Source: Taeniopygia guttata (taxonomy: Eukaryota > Chordata > Aves > Passeriformes > Estrildidae). Taken from it: a stretch of DNA of 64,000 bases. Location of the stretch: contig NC_133027.1 of assembly GCF_048771995.1 (NCBI RefSeq), positions 62,495,501 through 62,559,500 of the forward strand, written 5' to 3'. Under the pieces are notes generated by a model, which was not told the origin of the DNA, ran no database searches, and saw nothing but the letters and a program-made list of their open reading frames with translations. Shown piece after piece: positions 11,674-22,915 of this stretch. Every line of letters begins with the position of its first letter. Within the stretch, counting starts at the first letter, position 1. The translations under genes and the position numbers were made by a program.

Positions 11674-14600
11674 GTAAGTATTTTAGCTCTTTTTCCCACA
11701 TTTGAGAAAAAGGAGACAAAAACACTGGCCTGTTTTCATGAGTAACTCAAGGCATAATCATTGGACGTTACCATTATGAAGACTGTTTTCAGCAGGGCAC
11801 AGCTAAAGCTCACAGTCAGCTACTGTTTTTAATGACTGACTTCTGGTAGCAGACACATAAGCTGATGGCAGGACATTAGCCAGAGCTGGTGTGACATTTA
11901 GCTGTGAACAGCCAGTTAGCTCTGTTCGGTCAATCCAAGTTTAATGAATGTTGAATTTGTATCTAATAAAAACAGCCATGCACTACTACTGTTTTTCTCT
12001 TTTCCCCAAGTATGCAAAACAGGAAAGAGTATTCAATGAAAGGTCAGAAACAAAATAAATGGTAAATGACATCCCTTATCCACCCCCTGCAAACTCAGAA
12101 GATCACAGTGGGGTAATTTACCTTTTGCAGCGTTTTCATTTCATATTATAGAAAGACTGCTATTTCCTTGTGAAAGCAAAGCAATTTGAATGCCCAAACA
12201 TGAACAAAGGAATGATGTTCTTAGTGTGCAAATTTTCCACAGCTGCCTGTATAAAATTAGTCCTGCCTAAATTGCTTCAGACAGAGAAAGACAAGATGCC
12301 TATTACTCCATTGATCTGGCAGTGGAATAACTGGAATGATGAAGAAGGCTAATACTGTATTTTTATAAATTCTCTCCACTCTTATTGGGAGAGAACAACC
12401 TCCCAAATTATTCCAAAAGGCAGAGGACTACGATAACATCAGTTTGTAGATTGAGGAGTATCAACATGTTTGTGTTGCATACTCAGTTTAACATCCAGTC
12501 ATGGATTTTTGGTACTTTTTTATTCAATGTAGTTCCCATTAAAAAAAAAAAAAAATCAGTACCTATTTACATCCTTTTTAGATTCTTCACCTTAGAATTA
12601 TTTAGTGGGCTTATTTGTCTAGAAAAAGAATCCATGTGTTCTGCACAATTTTGTTTATCTCCATTTTCACAACTGTAAGCATACAAGAAATAGTTTGTGA
12701 TGTCTGTACTAATATTAGACTTCTCTTTGTTTTCTTCACAGTCCTTGGTGTATTTGCAAAGAAAGTAATACAGAAGAGAACACAATTTGGCCCTTATGTT
12801 GGTCAACTGTCTACAAAACTGACCTGCTATGATGAGAGCAGACTAGTCCTGCAGGTAAAAGTCCACTGCCTTTCTGTGGAGTGTATATGTGTCTTTAGCA
12901 GCTCATACTTATTTAGGTATTTTAATCAGTCAATTTGCCATCTGATCTAGTTCATTATTTGTACTTTTGATGTGTAAGTATGATTATTATTAGGCAGTAC
13001 AGCATAACCTGAAATACCCAAATGTTCCTGTATACTGTGTTTTCTAGAAGTTTGGTTTCCTGCTTTCTAGTTTTACCATTTCTAGGGTGTTAGGCCTATC
13101 AGTCTGATAGCTCTTGATAATCTTTTCTCGGAACATGGCTACTGAAGTTTCTTCCCAGGTAACACAAAAGGATTTGTGCTTTGCATCATACCACTGGGAG
13201 GTTTGAGTTTTTGCACTGAGTTAGTGAGAGCAACAGAAATATGCACTAAGGCACTGGCTTAGTAGGGAGAAACAGATAGGGAAGAACTTCTTAATGAATT
13301 TTAAATGTTATTGTTATTAATTAATAATTGCTAATTTATATATAGACTTTGATACACAGTGCACTACCTCAGTTTATTTAATCAGATTGTTATTTAGGGC
13401 TAGTACCTTCTGTTGCTGCACACATAGGTACTGACTGTTTCACCTGGACTATGACACTATTATTTGTACTTTATCCAGCAAAAATTGTTGCCTCTCAGGA
13501 CTAGCCCAGCTTAGACAAATCTACATGGACATCTTTTCCCACAGGAATTCTTGGGAGTTGCAGTTAATCACAATCCTCTGGGCCCCAGTCATTGCATTTT
13601 GCTGTCAGGATCGTGGCTGAACAAAGCTCTGTGTCATACAGGGAATCCATGGTCAAGCCACAGCCTCTGTCAGGACTTTCCAACAGGTCATGGTTCTTCC
13701 AGAGTTTTGCATTTCCTATCAGGCCCTCTCAGCCCCAAATAGAGAGACAGCAGCAGCAGCTGTCCTGTGACACACTCAGTGTCTTCATTTGAGCTTTCTC
13801 CAGAAGCCTGGGACTGGAAAACACTGTGTTGTGTGGAAATACTTCTGAACTTGAGTTTGAAAGCTTTAAAGTAGTAATAGCTTCAGTAGTTGCTATAGAC
13901 TTGATTTGCACATGGAAATCACAGGAATCATCTGCCAGGAAAATAACACTAGCCTTCTAATGGATTTTCACAGCATGTGGACACCAGAAAAGGTTTGTTC
14001 CTCTCTGTAACTAAATATCTTCAGTCTTTTGATTAGACACTATTAAAAATTCAGAAAATGTACTTCTCTAACAATGGATGGATGAGCTAAGCACCCAGTT
14101 CCTTCCTCTTCACCAAACCATTGTAAACCACACCCTATCCTCTATCAGTCAGCACCATTTGCTTAAAAGTATACAGTGATAAGCACAGCTCTGGCTGATG
14201 AATGGACTGTTTCTTCAGAAGAGGAGATTAGAGTCCCAGATTTCCTACATGACAGCAGTAACTGCCTTGACTTCTCCCTAGCATGAGTATGTGACCAAAC
14301 TTGTCCAACAGGCAGGTGCTTTCATCGGAAACATGATGAAGTTAGATAAAATAGTTCCCAGAAGCAATGAAAATGCAACTTTTTTTTTGCAGTTACTTGC
14401 TCAGTTATGTGGTTGGTAGAACAAATATAAGATGTGCTGGTATCAGTTGTGCAGTTTTGTCTGTCCATGTTCGAGACACTATTGCAGAAAAGTAACTGTC
14501 TTGTTTGAGGTCAGTAGTTTTTGCCTCATAGGGGCAGTCTCTTGGAGGGTAATCTAGGAAGAATGAATTAAAAGAAAAAAGAAAAAAGATCTTTCTGGCA

Positions 14601-17600
14601 CAACTGTTCATTTGTATTTACTTTTGCATTGTTAAGAGGAAAAAGAGAAGACTGTTAAAATGCCATTATGTTGTTTGTTACCTCTCTGGGCTTATTAACA
14701 CAAGCTACACAATTGTTCCATGCAAAATGTGGTAGCACTGAAGCCTGAGATTATCAAGTGCTCAGGAAGTAGATTAAGGCATAAAACTTATCTTTCTACT
14801 TGCCTGCACTTAGTTCTTATAATATTATCTTTATATAACATAAAAATGATGAACTATAAATGGGAAATACATACAAAGACCTACAGTTATTTTAGTAGTG
14901 GGGTGCTCAGCCGGTATTCATTCTTCACTTTCTTTTGCACTTTTTGGTGTTCATTAAGAGTGATCTATTTCAAAACAATCATGATTTCAAGGGGCATATG
15001 ACCAAGACAAGATAGACAACTGATAGCTGTGATTGCAAATTGAATAAAACTAATGTGCCTCTATACAAAACTTGGTTTTATCATATTTTTTTCTCCCCAC
15101 TTTGTTTCAGGTATTGAAAGATGGAGGGAAGTACTTTCTGGACACTCCCAATGAGGACTGTGGAAACTGGATGATGTTTGTCCGGCTGGCCCGGAACCAA
15201 GAAGAACAGACCCTTGTAGCTTATCAGCACTGTGGAGAAGTTTACTTCACAACAGTTAAGGTAGTTAAACCTACATTGCTCCACCTGTTATCCAAAAGGA
15301 AATTTGTAGACAAAGGTTCTGAAAGACTAACCATTTTACAATGACAGATTGATTATATTCTGTTAACTGGATCATTATATACATAGCACCTTTAATGTAA
15401 TTTAATCTGTAGTAAAGCAAGAAGTACATGGGGTTGGTCAGGAAAAGGTAGTGTGTACTTGCTAGTAGTAGTAGTGAGGCAGTAGCTGGGTAGTGAAGAA
15501 ACTGAGCTGAGGGAAGATAAAAATCATTCACTATGATAGTGTTTAAACTGAACACTGTTTAATGCCAGGTAGTTATATGGGGAGATTATTTGGCATTATT
15601 AGATTCAACAGTACTTCATTCTGGAAATAACAAATTCCTTTCTTTTATTACTCTTCTGGACACATATTGTTTTCTGAGCACATTACCCTGTGCTCAGCAC
15701 CAGGATGTTGAGTGACTCTTCATGTACAATTTTCCATGCTCTTTAAATCTGAAGACTTAACTGCAAAACTTAGAATACTGCAATATTGCCATGAAATTAT
15801 CAGTTTATGTTAGAGACTCTGAACTGCATCTTTGTCTGAAGAGAGAGAACAAGGTACTCTGTGTTTATAAATGAAACTAGAACATACAGTCTTGGTTTTT
15901 ATTGTTTTGGCCATTTTCTTAGGCAGAGTTGGTTTTAATCAGAAATAACTCTTTTGCACACTTGGGAAACAGAAATCTATCTGTTGAACATAATGCTTGT
16001 ATCTCATTGTGAGCTACATTAAAATTAAAAAAAAATATTAGTGGAAAGTAGTTACTATGAATTAAAATCCAGCATTTAAGTTTCATATCCAAGATTGGCA
16101 CATATTTCTGTGGCATAGTAGTATTTACATTTTTTCCCCCATTTTTGTTTCTCCACCTGCACAGTGAGAAAAATATTTACTGTATAGTGGTGATGAGAGA
16201 ATAACATTTCATACTGTTAAAGTCTTTTATAACAGTATGGAGTATAGTTGATTTGGGGATTAATATCTACATAATTATTAAGAAAAAAAAAAGAAAAATG
16301 TGAAATAGTATATGCTACTCTGAGACATATTTAGACTGTGTTTGAGATTCTCATGCAGTGTATATAATTTGAGATTTCAACTTGATTGGAAATGCATGAT
16401 ATGCTTGTAAAATTGACAGGATTACTAATACTGTGTTTGGGAAGCATGAACTTTTCCAAGAAGTAGTTGTTATAAACTGGTAACTTAAAATTTCCAGTAT
16501 ACTTTAAATTCTATTGAACCAGCTCTCTGCTGACTTCAGCACAACTCTACATACTGGCATTAATGGAGAGTTGCATCCTATACACTGACACAGAGTGTCT
16601 TAGGATGATGCATGTGTCTTGGAACCTTTGCTGTGCTGTGGGTCATAGGGCATTACTTGGGTTTTGTTTCTCCCAAGTCCCAGTATCATTCAGGGTGCTG
16701 TGGCATCCTGCAGATTTTGTCCTGGTCAATGAATGCGATGGCCTTGTGCTACACTTAGGCACACCCTGCTGGTCATGCTGTGAGGCTGGCTTAGGGCTGA
16801 TTCTGAAGATTCTTTCTCAAGACATTTTTAATAAAGTGTATTAAGATGGGAATAGGATTGGGTCCTTTCCCCACTATTTTTGAAAAGAAATGGGATTTCA
16901 GTGACATGAAACTTCAGCTACTAAAGCAGACATGTAAGTGGCATCCTGACACCACCATTAGCTGACTTTCTGACCTAATGGCTGCAATCCTTAGAAGTAA
17001 GTGCTTTTAAAAGGTATAGAATTTTGAGGAAATAAAAATCATCCACGGTTGCTGCTGGTCTGATCCCAGGAGAGTTTCATGTGTGTGCTGCAGTTCTCTT
17101 ATTGTCACTGGTGGCACAGAGTAAAGACAACTTGTAGTGGATTTGGATACTGATATTTAATGTCAGTTTTACTGAGATTAGAGCTTTTGAATTACTTGAC
17201 TGTTTCACACACTGATGCACTTGTTCTCCCCTCAAAGTCACATTGAACAGCTCTCAGCCTTCCATAAAGGAGGTGGCTGCTGGTCTAGGAATGTTGGGCA
17301 GAAGTTGTACAGTGTCACGCTGTGCTTTTTTTTTGCGGGTACCCATCTCAGCTGTCACAGGCCAAGCTCCCAGACGTCCTTAAACATTTGTCTCACAATG
17401 CATAATGAGCCTTCTAGTTAATGACTCTGCCTCATGTCCTTGATTGAGTGGAGAATTCAGGACAGACCATTTCTATTTAGGCCAGGTGTTATCAAAATGT
17501 ACACCCAACCCATACTGGTTGTAGTTAGCAGGCAGGCTTGTGCCTGGCAGTTCAAAATTCAGTTTTCAGCATTAAACCCACAATTAACACCTCACCTGTC

Positions 17601-20600
17601 TGCATTCACAATCTACATTGTCTTTTCCTTACCATGCTTATCCCACACTAATATTACAAAGTGAGGGGATTTTATGATGTCTCATTTTCTGGAATAAGAC
17701 TCATCTACTCTCTTTCCGGGCTGGTTTGTTTGGTTGTGTTTTGTTTTTTTGTTTTTGGGGTTTTTTGGGTTTTTTTTTTGTTTGTTTTTGGGGGTTTTTT
17801 TGGGGTGGTTTTTTTTTTTTTTGGTGACTCGAGTTTATCTTTGTAAAACTGAAACTACAAGTACAGTGCAGTTTGGCTCTACCCCTGTTGCAACAATGTT
17901 GATTTTTATTATAGATGAAGAAAATTGTGTACAGGGTCAGGGAGTCATGTAAATTATGACCCCAAAGTTTAGTTTTCTCTTTTGCATTTAAAGAACTAAT
18001 AGATCTTTAGCCAGTGAGTGTAATCACACCTCTCTTTTTCTATTTGCTGTATTATTGACTGAAAGTATGTGTCCCAAGAGATCATAGTCCAGTCCAATGA
18101 GAGATTTGGGCAAGCATGGGAGACTGCAGATTATGGGCTCCCTTAATCCTGTGGGGACAGGCTTCAGTGGAAAGAGGGCAGAGTTGCAATAAAGCACACT
18201 CACAGCAAGCCTGATGCATTAGAACCAGCCCATGGAAGGTGTCAATTCGCCTTGCAGTCCACATATTGATCAGCTCTGCACCCATGTTCAGTGTGACATA
18301 TCCAGGAGGCATCCAGGATCTTGTGCATTCACAATGCATTTTTCCTTTGCCTGTACCCTGTAGTTAAGTGTTGGGCCTCCAGACATCAAGGAATGGGTGT
18401 GGGATATTGCTTGGAAACACTGCTGGATGTCTGAACATCACAGACAAATATATCTCACTGAGCAAAGGTTATGAGGACTGAGGCATCCCTCCTGCTACTG
18501 CCCCCCCCCCCCATCCCAAATCTCGGTGCATACACAATTCCACTTTTAGAAACAGAAAGTGTCAAGCCCTAGTGGGCCGTAATGCTCAAAAAGTTCTTGA
18601 ATCTTGAAATTAGGTTACCAATAATTTAAACATGGTCAAAAAATGCAGTTTGGGTAAGGACAAAATATTGCACACCCCTACCCCTCCTATCTTTCTTACT
18701 GTTTGGTTTAGGAAAATTGACACAAGTAAACATGTGCTGTTTTTTTCCATTCACAGCCAATTGAACCCCACACAGAATTGAAAGTATGGTACGCTGCCGA
18801 TTATGCCAAATTTATGGAAGCTTCTGCAGTCTTCATTAAAGAAGAATCAGATGTCTCTCCTTTGCCTTCAGTAGCAGTAAGTACCCTTACTCTGCATTGA
18901 AGCCATCACTAGACATAGTAAATTATGGGTTTTTTACATGTTTTCTCTGTTTATATAACTCTAGTAATGCAAATGTAGGCCACAGGGTACTTTTAGCAAT
19001 TTTAGCCAAGCAGCTACTCACAGAAAGGCTGTTCTTCCTGTCCTGTGTTTGTAATGCAATGGAGCCATCAGATATAGACAGAAGTAAGTGGCACTACTTG
19101 ATGTGTTGGAAAGACTTAAGATGGGCACTAATTTTTGGATAACCAAGTTGTCCAGCCTCTGACTTTTTTCACCATTTCCCCTTCTTTTGCTCTGACTGGT
19201 TGGCTGGAGTACCCACTAATTATTTCAGTCTTTCCTGTTCAGTAACCCTTCTCTTTTAATTCAAATACCTTCCCCTCTGTATCATAGCAGAAATCCTTAA
19301 ACTGATAGGAAAAGTTTGTTAAGTGTTTAAAACATGGCTGTGAAAATCAATACTTAATCTAGAAAGAATAGATTGGAACAAATGAACCAGGAATACAAAT
19401 GAACAAGGAATTCGTGTTCCAAGAAGGCTCGTGCGGCCTTCAGAATATTCCCCAGAAGGAAGGTGAGGGAGAGCCACAGTATCAGACACCAGTCTTAGCA
19501 GAGAAGAGGGCTCAGTTTGGAAATAAAGATGGATTGGATACAGCCTCACCATGAGCAAGCTAGCCCAAGAGCAAGGGAAAAGGAGGACAGTTTATCAGAA
19601 GCGTACATAAAAGGTAGATGAAGTTGAGGAAGTACATGGTCATGCATTAATTGGAAGTACATTTCATCAGTGATTGGAGACTTTTGGCAATTGTTTTTCA
19701 TCAGATTTTTTATAATATTAGTATTTAAAGTGAATTCAACTGAATCCAGTAGAGCTCTTATTTCCACAGAAGTAATACTTCAAAATAATACACTGTCTAA
19801 AAAAAAAAAAATTGTTTTAAGTCAGGATAGGCTTGAGATCCCTAAACCTAAGGTGTTTCTTATCCAGTTAATGGAAGTCTAATGCCAAATGTCAAGCTAA
19901 GTGAGGAAGTCTCTCCTGGAGCCATTAACCATTGTTGTGTGGTAAAGCACAGAGTCATCCCAAGACACAAAGAAATCTGTATGACTAAACTATGTTTTTG
20001 TACAGAAATCCATCCCGTTTTTGTGTGGTTGGACTAGCAGATAAAGTATGTCAGTCCAAGGATAAAGTACAATTTACAACTGTTTATTTCATAAATGCAA
20101 CAAATGTAGAGACTTTGAAATTCAGTAAGCACAGATAAACAAAGGTGTAGGACTCAGAACTGTTACAGTAAATGCTAAACAAAAACATATAAACCAGTAT
20201 TTAGCCAACCTTACTTTTCCTTTGAGTTTTTACTCCTAGAGAGACTCTATTGCCAGTTGAACAACTAGGTGGTAGCACATGGAAGTAAATATAAGCAGAG
20301 ACAATGATGAGTCTTAGAAAAGCAGACAAGATGCGTGAGAAGAATATGACCCTTCCTTAGAATGTTTAGTAAGAAAGACCTGTCTCTGTTCTCATTGCAG
20401 AAAGAGCCCGTAGACCCTTGGATATGTTCCAGCTGTGGAAGCACTTTTGCAACTTTTGCTCTGCTGGAATCTCACCAGTGCATCCATAAAGAGCGAGTGC
20501 TTCCTACAAGGTTCAGACCACCAAATAAATTGGGACCTGTAAAAGCAAAAAACAAACTCAAAGGGAAACTGAGAGGAGCGTCATTAGGCAAAAGTATTAC

Positions 20601-22568
20601 TCAATGCTTTGGGACCATTTCCTGTTCCTCTGCTGCAAAGTTCAGCTGTGCCAGCTCAGGAAGCACTTGTGGTGCTCTCGTAAGGTTTATACCTAAATGG
20701 AGAAATGGTCGGTCTTCACTGCTGAAGGGAAAAGAAGTGAAGCAGCCAGATAGTTACCCCTGCCGACTCTGTGGGAAGATATTTGATTCCATTGACAAGC
20801 TCACGGTCCACACTTATGCGCACAAAGGGGAGCGTCCCTACAAGTGTTCACAGCACGGATGCACAAAAGCCTTCATTTCCAAATATAAACTGCTCAGGTA
20901 CACCTCTGAAGGCATTCCTTTTCTGCTGGGGGGTGGTGGGGGGAGGGGAAGGCATATTTTTCCTTTGGGATGTTCTAGTGACAGTTAATCCCTGAGGTCC
21001 AGTTTTTATTATTACTGTTTCTGATATACCTTTAATTATGGTGGCTACTCAAAAAGATGATGTTGAGCAGTTTTAAGCTACTCTATGCTTTATGATCAAC
21101 AACTTCCTCCCTCCCCACAAAATTTAGGCTTTTACAAATAACCTGAGAATTTGCGAGAATGCCTTCCTTCGAGAATTCCAGTGTTTTCAAGTTTTGAGGG
21201 TGCAAGAGTTTATGTACTAGAATAAATGTGAACATAAATAACTTGTTTTGTTTCTGTGTTTTGTTTTTTTTTGTTTTTTTTTTTTCTCTTAGGCACTCGG
21301 CCACTCATTCTCCACAGAAATCTCACCAGTGTGGCTACTGTGAAAAGACCTTTCACAGGAAAGACCATCTAAAGAATCACCTTCAGACTCATGACCCCAA
21401 CAAGATGGCCTTCAAGTGTGAAGAGTGTGGCAAGAAGTACAACACCAAACTAGGCTATAAGAGACACTTGGCTCTTCATGCTGCCACCAGCGGGGACCTC
21501 ACCTGTAGGGTGTGTGCCCAAGAGTTTGGTGGTACTGAGGTTCTGTTGGAACACCTCAAAAGTCATGCAGGGAAGCCGACTGGCAACATGAAGGAAAAGA
21601 AGCATAAGTGTGACCACTGTGAGCGTCACTTCTATACCCGTAAAGATGTGCGACGTCACATGGTGGTTCACACAGGCTGCAAAGACTTCCTGTGCCAGTT
21701 CTGTGCCCAAAGGTTTGGGCGGAAGGACCACTTGACACGCCATACTAGGAAGACTCATCCACAGGAACTGCTGAAGAGCAGGTTGCAGAATGGTGACTCA
21801 GTGGGTCTCCTTGACCAGCTCTTTTCATACAGACTGAAGGAAGATGCCAACATGCTGTCCCCTCTTCCTGAAAGGGTCCCTGTGCCAAATGGGATTGTGA
21901 ATAGTTCAGAAACAGAGGAATACAACTGTTCACATCTTCATTCCCAGTCAAGCTTACAAACTGCTCTTCCTCTTGAGTCTTCTCCTCCCTTGCAAAGGAT
22001 GGACTGTGCAGACAGCCTCCCGACTGTCCCTCCCACACCATGTTCAGCAGCTGTCCCTATCAACCTGAACCTTCATCAGCCTAACAAATATGACCTCAGT
22101 TCTACCTCATTTGCCACAGGATCCCTCAAGAATCTACCAATAAAAGTGGATGTTAAAGGTTACAATGTGCATCTTCTTGAGGACCTGCCATTACCAGAAC
22201 CTCAGTCTCTCCACAAAATCAGTATGGAAGAAGCTTCCTCAGGGCCTGTAGGGGATACTAACAAGTACCCACTGCACAAAGAGACAGAGGCAGCAGCTGA
22301 AACTGCAAGCCTGCCTTTCATGGATCTCACTCATGTGATGGGTTTCTGGCAGCTCCCACCAGGTGACAACCAGAACACTATTGGGGACATCACAATGGCG
22401 TTTGGCTCAGAGGAACCATCACACAGGCTGAATGGCCTTGGCCAACAGCAAGGTTTTCAGCTAGCAACTGGTGGGATGGCCATAAACCAGCTGCATCATC
22501 TTCCTCGCTCCTTTCCATCCACTACAAATTCTGTAACATTGCCTCACTTTCACCATGCCTTCAAGTAA
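11518..22568 (+). CDS. PLAGL1: PLAGL1-type zinc finger protein with N-terminal PR/SET domain (six exons; start exon missing)
   Basis: Predicted nuclear DNA-binding transcription factor. Coding exons are 11518-11673, 12742-12854, 15111-15260, 18757-18876, 20401-20897 and 21293-22568, all with GT-AG introns and matching phases. Together they give about 770 residues beyond the unseen start. Order: PR/SET domain (roughly residues 1-165, with the KRTQFGP, NWMMFVR, LVAYQ and KVWYAA motifs of PRDM10/15), an isolated C2H2 finger, a basic linker, seven PLAG-type C2H2 fingers, then a long Ser/Pro-rich C-terminus ending LPHFHHAFK. Human PLAGL1 ends LPHFHHAFR and shares GFWQLPP and DLPLQEPQS-like motifs, so orthology is firm and synteny agrees. 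Human PLAGL1 has about 463 residues and no PR domain. Whether the PR part methylates histones cannot be read from sequence; many PRDM domains are inactive. The first coding exon and promoter are not identified. Confidence 0.9.
11674..12741 (+). other. Intron A-B of the PR-PLAG gene
   Basis: AT-rich intron of about 1.1 kb with a 15-A run at 12541. An open frame across 12,615-12,950 overlaps the next exon and is intronic up to 12741. Confidence 0.8.
12742..12854 (+). CDS. PLAGL1: PR/SET exon B
   Basis: Acceptor TTCTTCACAG, donor GTAAAA. It encodes LGVFAKKVIQKRTQFGPYVG and continues to SRLVLQ. The GVF...I.KRTQFGP block is a signature of PRDM10 (GGVFSKRRIPKRTQFGP) and PRDM15. Starts with two bases finishing the Ile codon split with exon A and ends in phase 0. 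Confidence 0.93.
12855..15110 (+). other. Intron B-C of the PR-PLAG gene
   Basis: About 2.3 kb, AT-rich, with no recognised gene or repeat. Short open frames here lack family resemblance. Confidence 0.75.
15111..15260 (+). CDS. PLAGL1: PR/SET exon C
   Basis: Acceptor TTTGTTTCAG, donor GTAGTT, exactly 50 codons. It encodes NEDCGNWMMFVRLARNQEEQ and LVAYQHCGEVYFTTVK, nearly the PRDM10 core ([22 protein letters not shown], from memory). The invariant NWM and AYQ of PR domains are intact. Confidence 0.94.
17719..17822 (+). repeat. G/T-only low-complexity tract
   Basis: About 100 bases almost entirely G and T, with G runs of 3-5 separated by long T runs. It lies inside an intron. The open frames across it encode only Phe/Gly/Val-rich repeats and are not genes. 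Confidence 0.8.
18501..18512. repeat. Poly(C) run of 12
   Basis: Uninterrupted run of 12 C within an intron. Confidence 0.9.
18757..18876 (+). CDS. PLAGL1: PR/SET exon D (end of PR domain)
   Basis: Acceptor CATTCACAG, donor GTAAGT, exactly 40 codons. It encodes PIEPHTELKVWYAADYAKFM, then FIKEESDVSPLPSVA. ELKVWYAA.YA is the conserved end of PRDM10-type PR domains. IKEE fits the psi-K-x-E sumoylation consensus; use of that site is only inferred. Confidence 0.93.
18877..20400 (+). other. Intron D-E of the PR-PLAG gene
   Basis: About 1.5 kb, AT-rich, with no recognised gene or element. An in-frame ATG at 20362 lies upstream of the exon E acceptor, so it is coding only if this intron is retained or an alternative first exon starts here. 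Confidence 0.7.
20401..20897 (+). CDS. PLAGL1: Bridging exon E: PRDM-like finger plus PLAG fingers 1 and 2
   Basis: Acceptor CTCATTGCAG, donor GTACAC. This single 497-base exon is one open frame. It opens with a C2H2 finger, WICSSCGSTF...LLESHQCIH (C-x2-C-x12-H-x3-H), placed where PRDM10 has its first post-PR finger. A basic linker rich in Lys and Ser follows (KAKNKLKGKLRG), then PLAG finger 1 (YPCRLCGKIF...KLTVHTYAH) and most of finger 2 (YKCSQHGCTKAFISKYKLLR). PRDM-like and PLAG parts are thus physically joined, which rules out two neighbouring genes. There is no methionine in the exon, so it cannot supply the mammalian-type start before finger 1. Confidence 0.94.
20898..21292 (+). other. 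Intron E-F of the PR-PLAG gene
   Basis: Short intron of 395 bases. It has a G-rich patch just after the donor and a T-rich acceptor tract at 21,243-21,290. Confidence 0.9.
21293..22568 (+). CDS. PLAGL1: Last coding exon F: PLAG fingers 2-7 and C-terminal region
   Basis: Acceptor TTTCTCTTAG. The first base completes the split Arg codon, giving LLRHSATHSPQKSHQC, the PLAG family junction. Fingers 3-7 follow, including HRKDHLKNHLQTH, CEECGKKYNTKLGYKRH, YTRKDVRRHMVVH and FGRKDHLTRHTRKTH, all with intact Cys2His2 ligands. The C-terminal part has PLAGL1-specific blocks: EDLPLPEPQSLHK, MGFWQLPPGDNQNT and the ending LPHFHHAFK before TAA at 22566-22568. A Ser/Pro-rich stretch in between is the likely activation region by analogy with the family. 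Confidence 0.97.
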
Positions 22569-22915
22569 CCACCATCCTGTGTGGGTTTTTTCCCTTTTTT
22601 TTTTTTTTTTTTTAAGACTGTGCTTCTTAGTAAAATCTGTTAGGACTGGGGTGTTTTGTTTTGTTTTGAAGAAAAACTGCCCCAGATGTTTTCAAAGCAG
22701 GTTATGAACATGGTAGTTAAATTCAGGATGTTAATAAACAAGAAGTTATATTTTTCATACGATTAGTTTTTTAGCATATGACAGCAGTAGAACTAACATA
22801 TTTCCCTCAGCTCCCTCTATATTTTTGTTTCTTTTCATGCAAACAATTGAATAACTATCTTCAGTGACAGCAAAGTGTGGTAACAGGCACAATAAAACTA
22901 TGGCTGCTGCAATAG
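22569..22915 (+). terminator. PLAGL1 3' UTR with candidate polyadenylation signals
   Basis: After the stop comes a T-rich stretch (19 T at 22,595-22,613). AATAAA occurs at 22733-22738 and again at 22891-22896. The second is followed by a G/T-rich stretch (TATGGTTAGGGTGAATGGG), a reasonable downstream element. Which site is used cannot be told from sequence. Confidence 0.45.

Larger units (their letters stand above)
15261..18756 (+). other. Intron C-D of the PR-PLAG gene
   Basis: About 3.5 kb with no recognised gene. It holds a G/T-rich low-complexity tract at 17,719-17,822 and a run of 12 C at 18,501-18,512. Confidence 0.75.

Noticed and set aside
20362-20400. ATG at 20362 as the true start of the PLAGL1-type protein
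   Set aside because: It lies before a strong acceptor (CTCATTGCAG at 20391-20400) that joins in phase to the PR exons; the encoded residues have no family match. Kept only as a possible alternative start.
11518-22568. Two adjacent genes, a PRDM gene followed by PLAGL1
   Set aside because: Exon E encodes the PRDM-like finger and PLAG fingers 1-2 in one unbroken frame, and all phases join.
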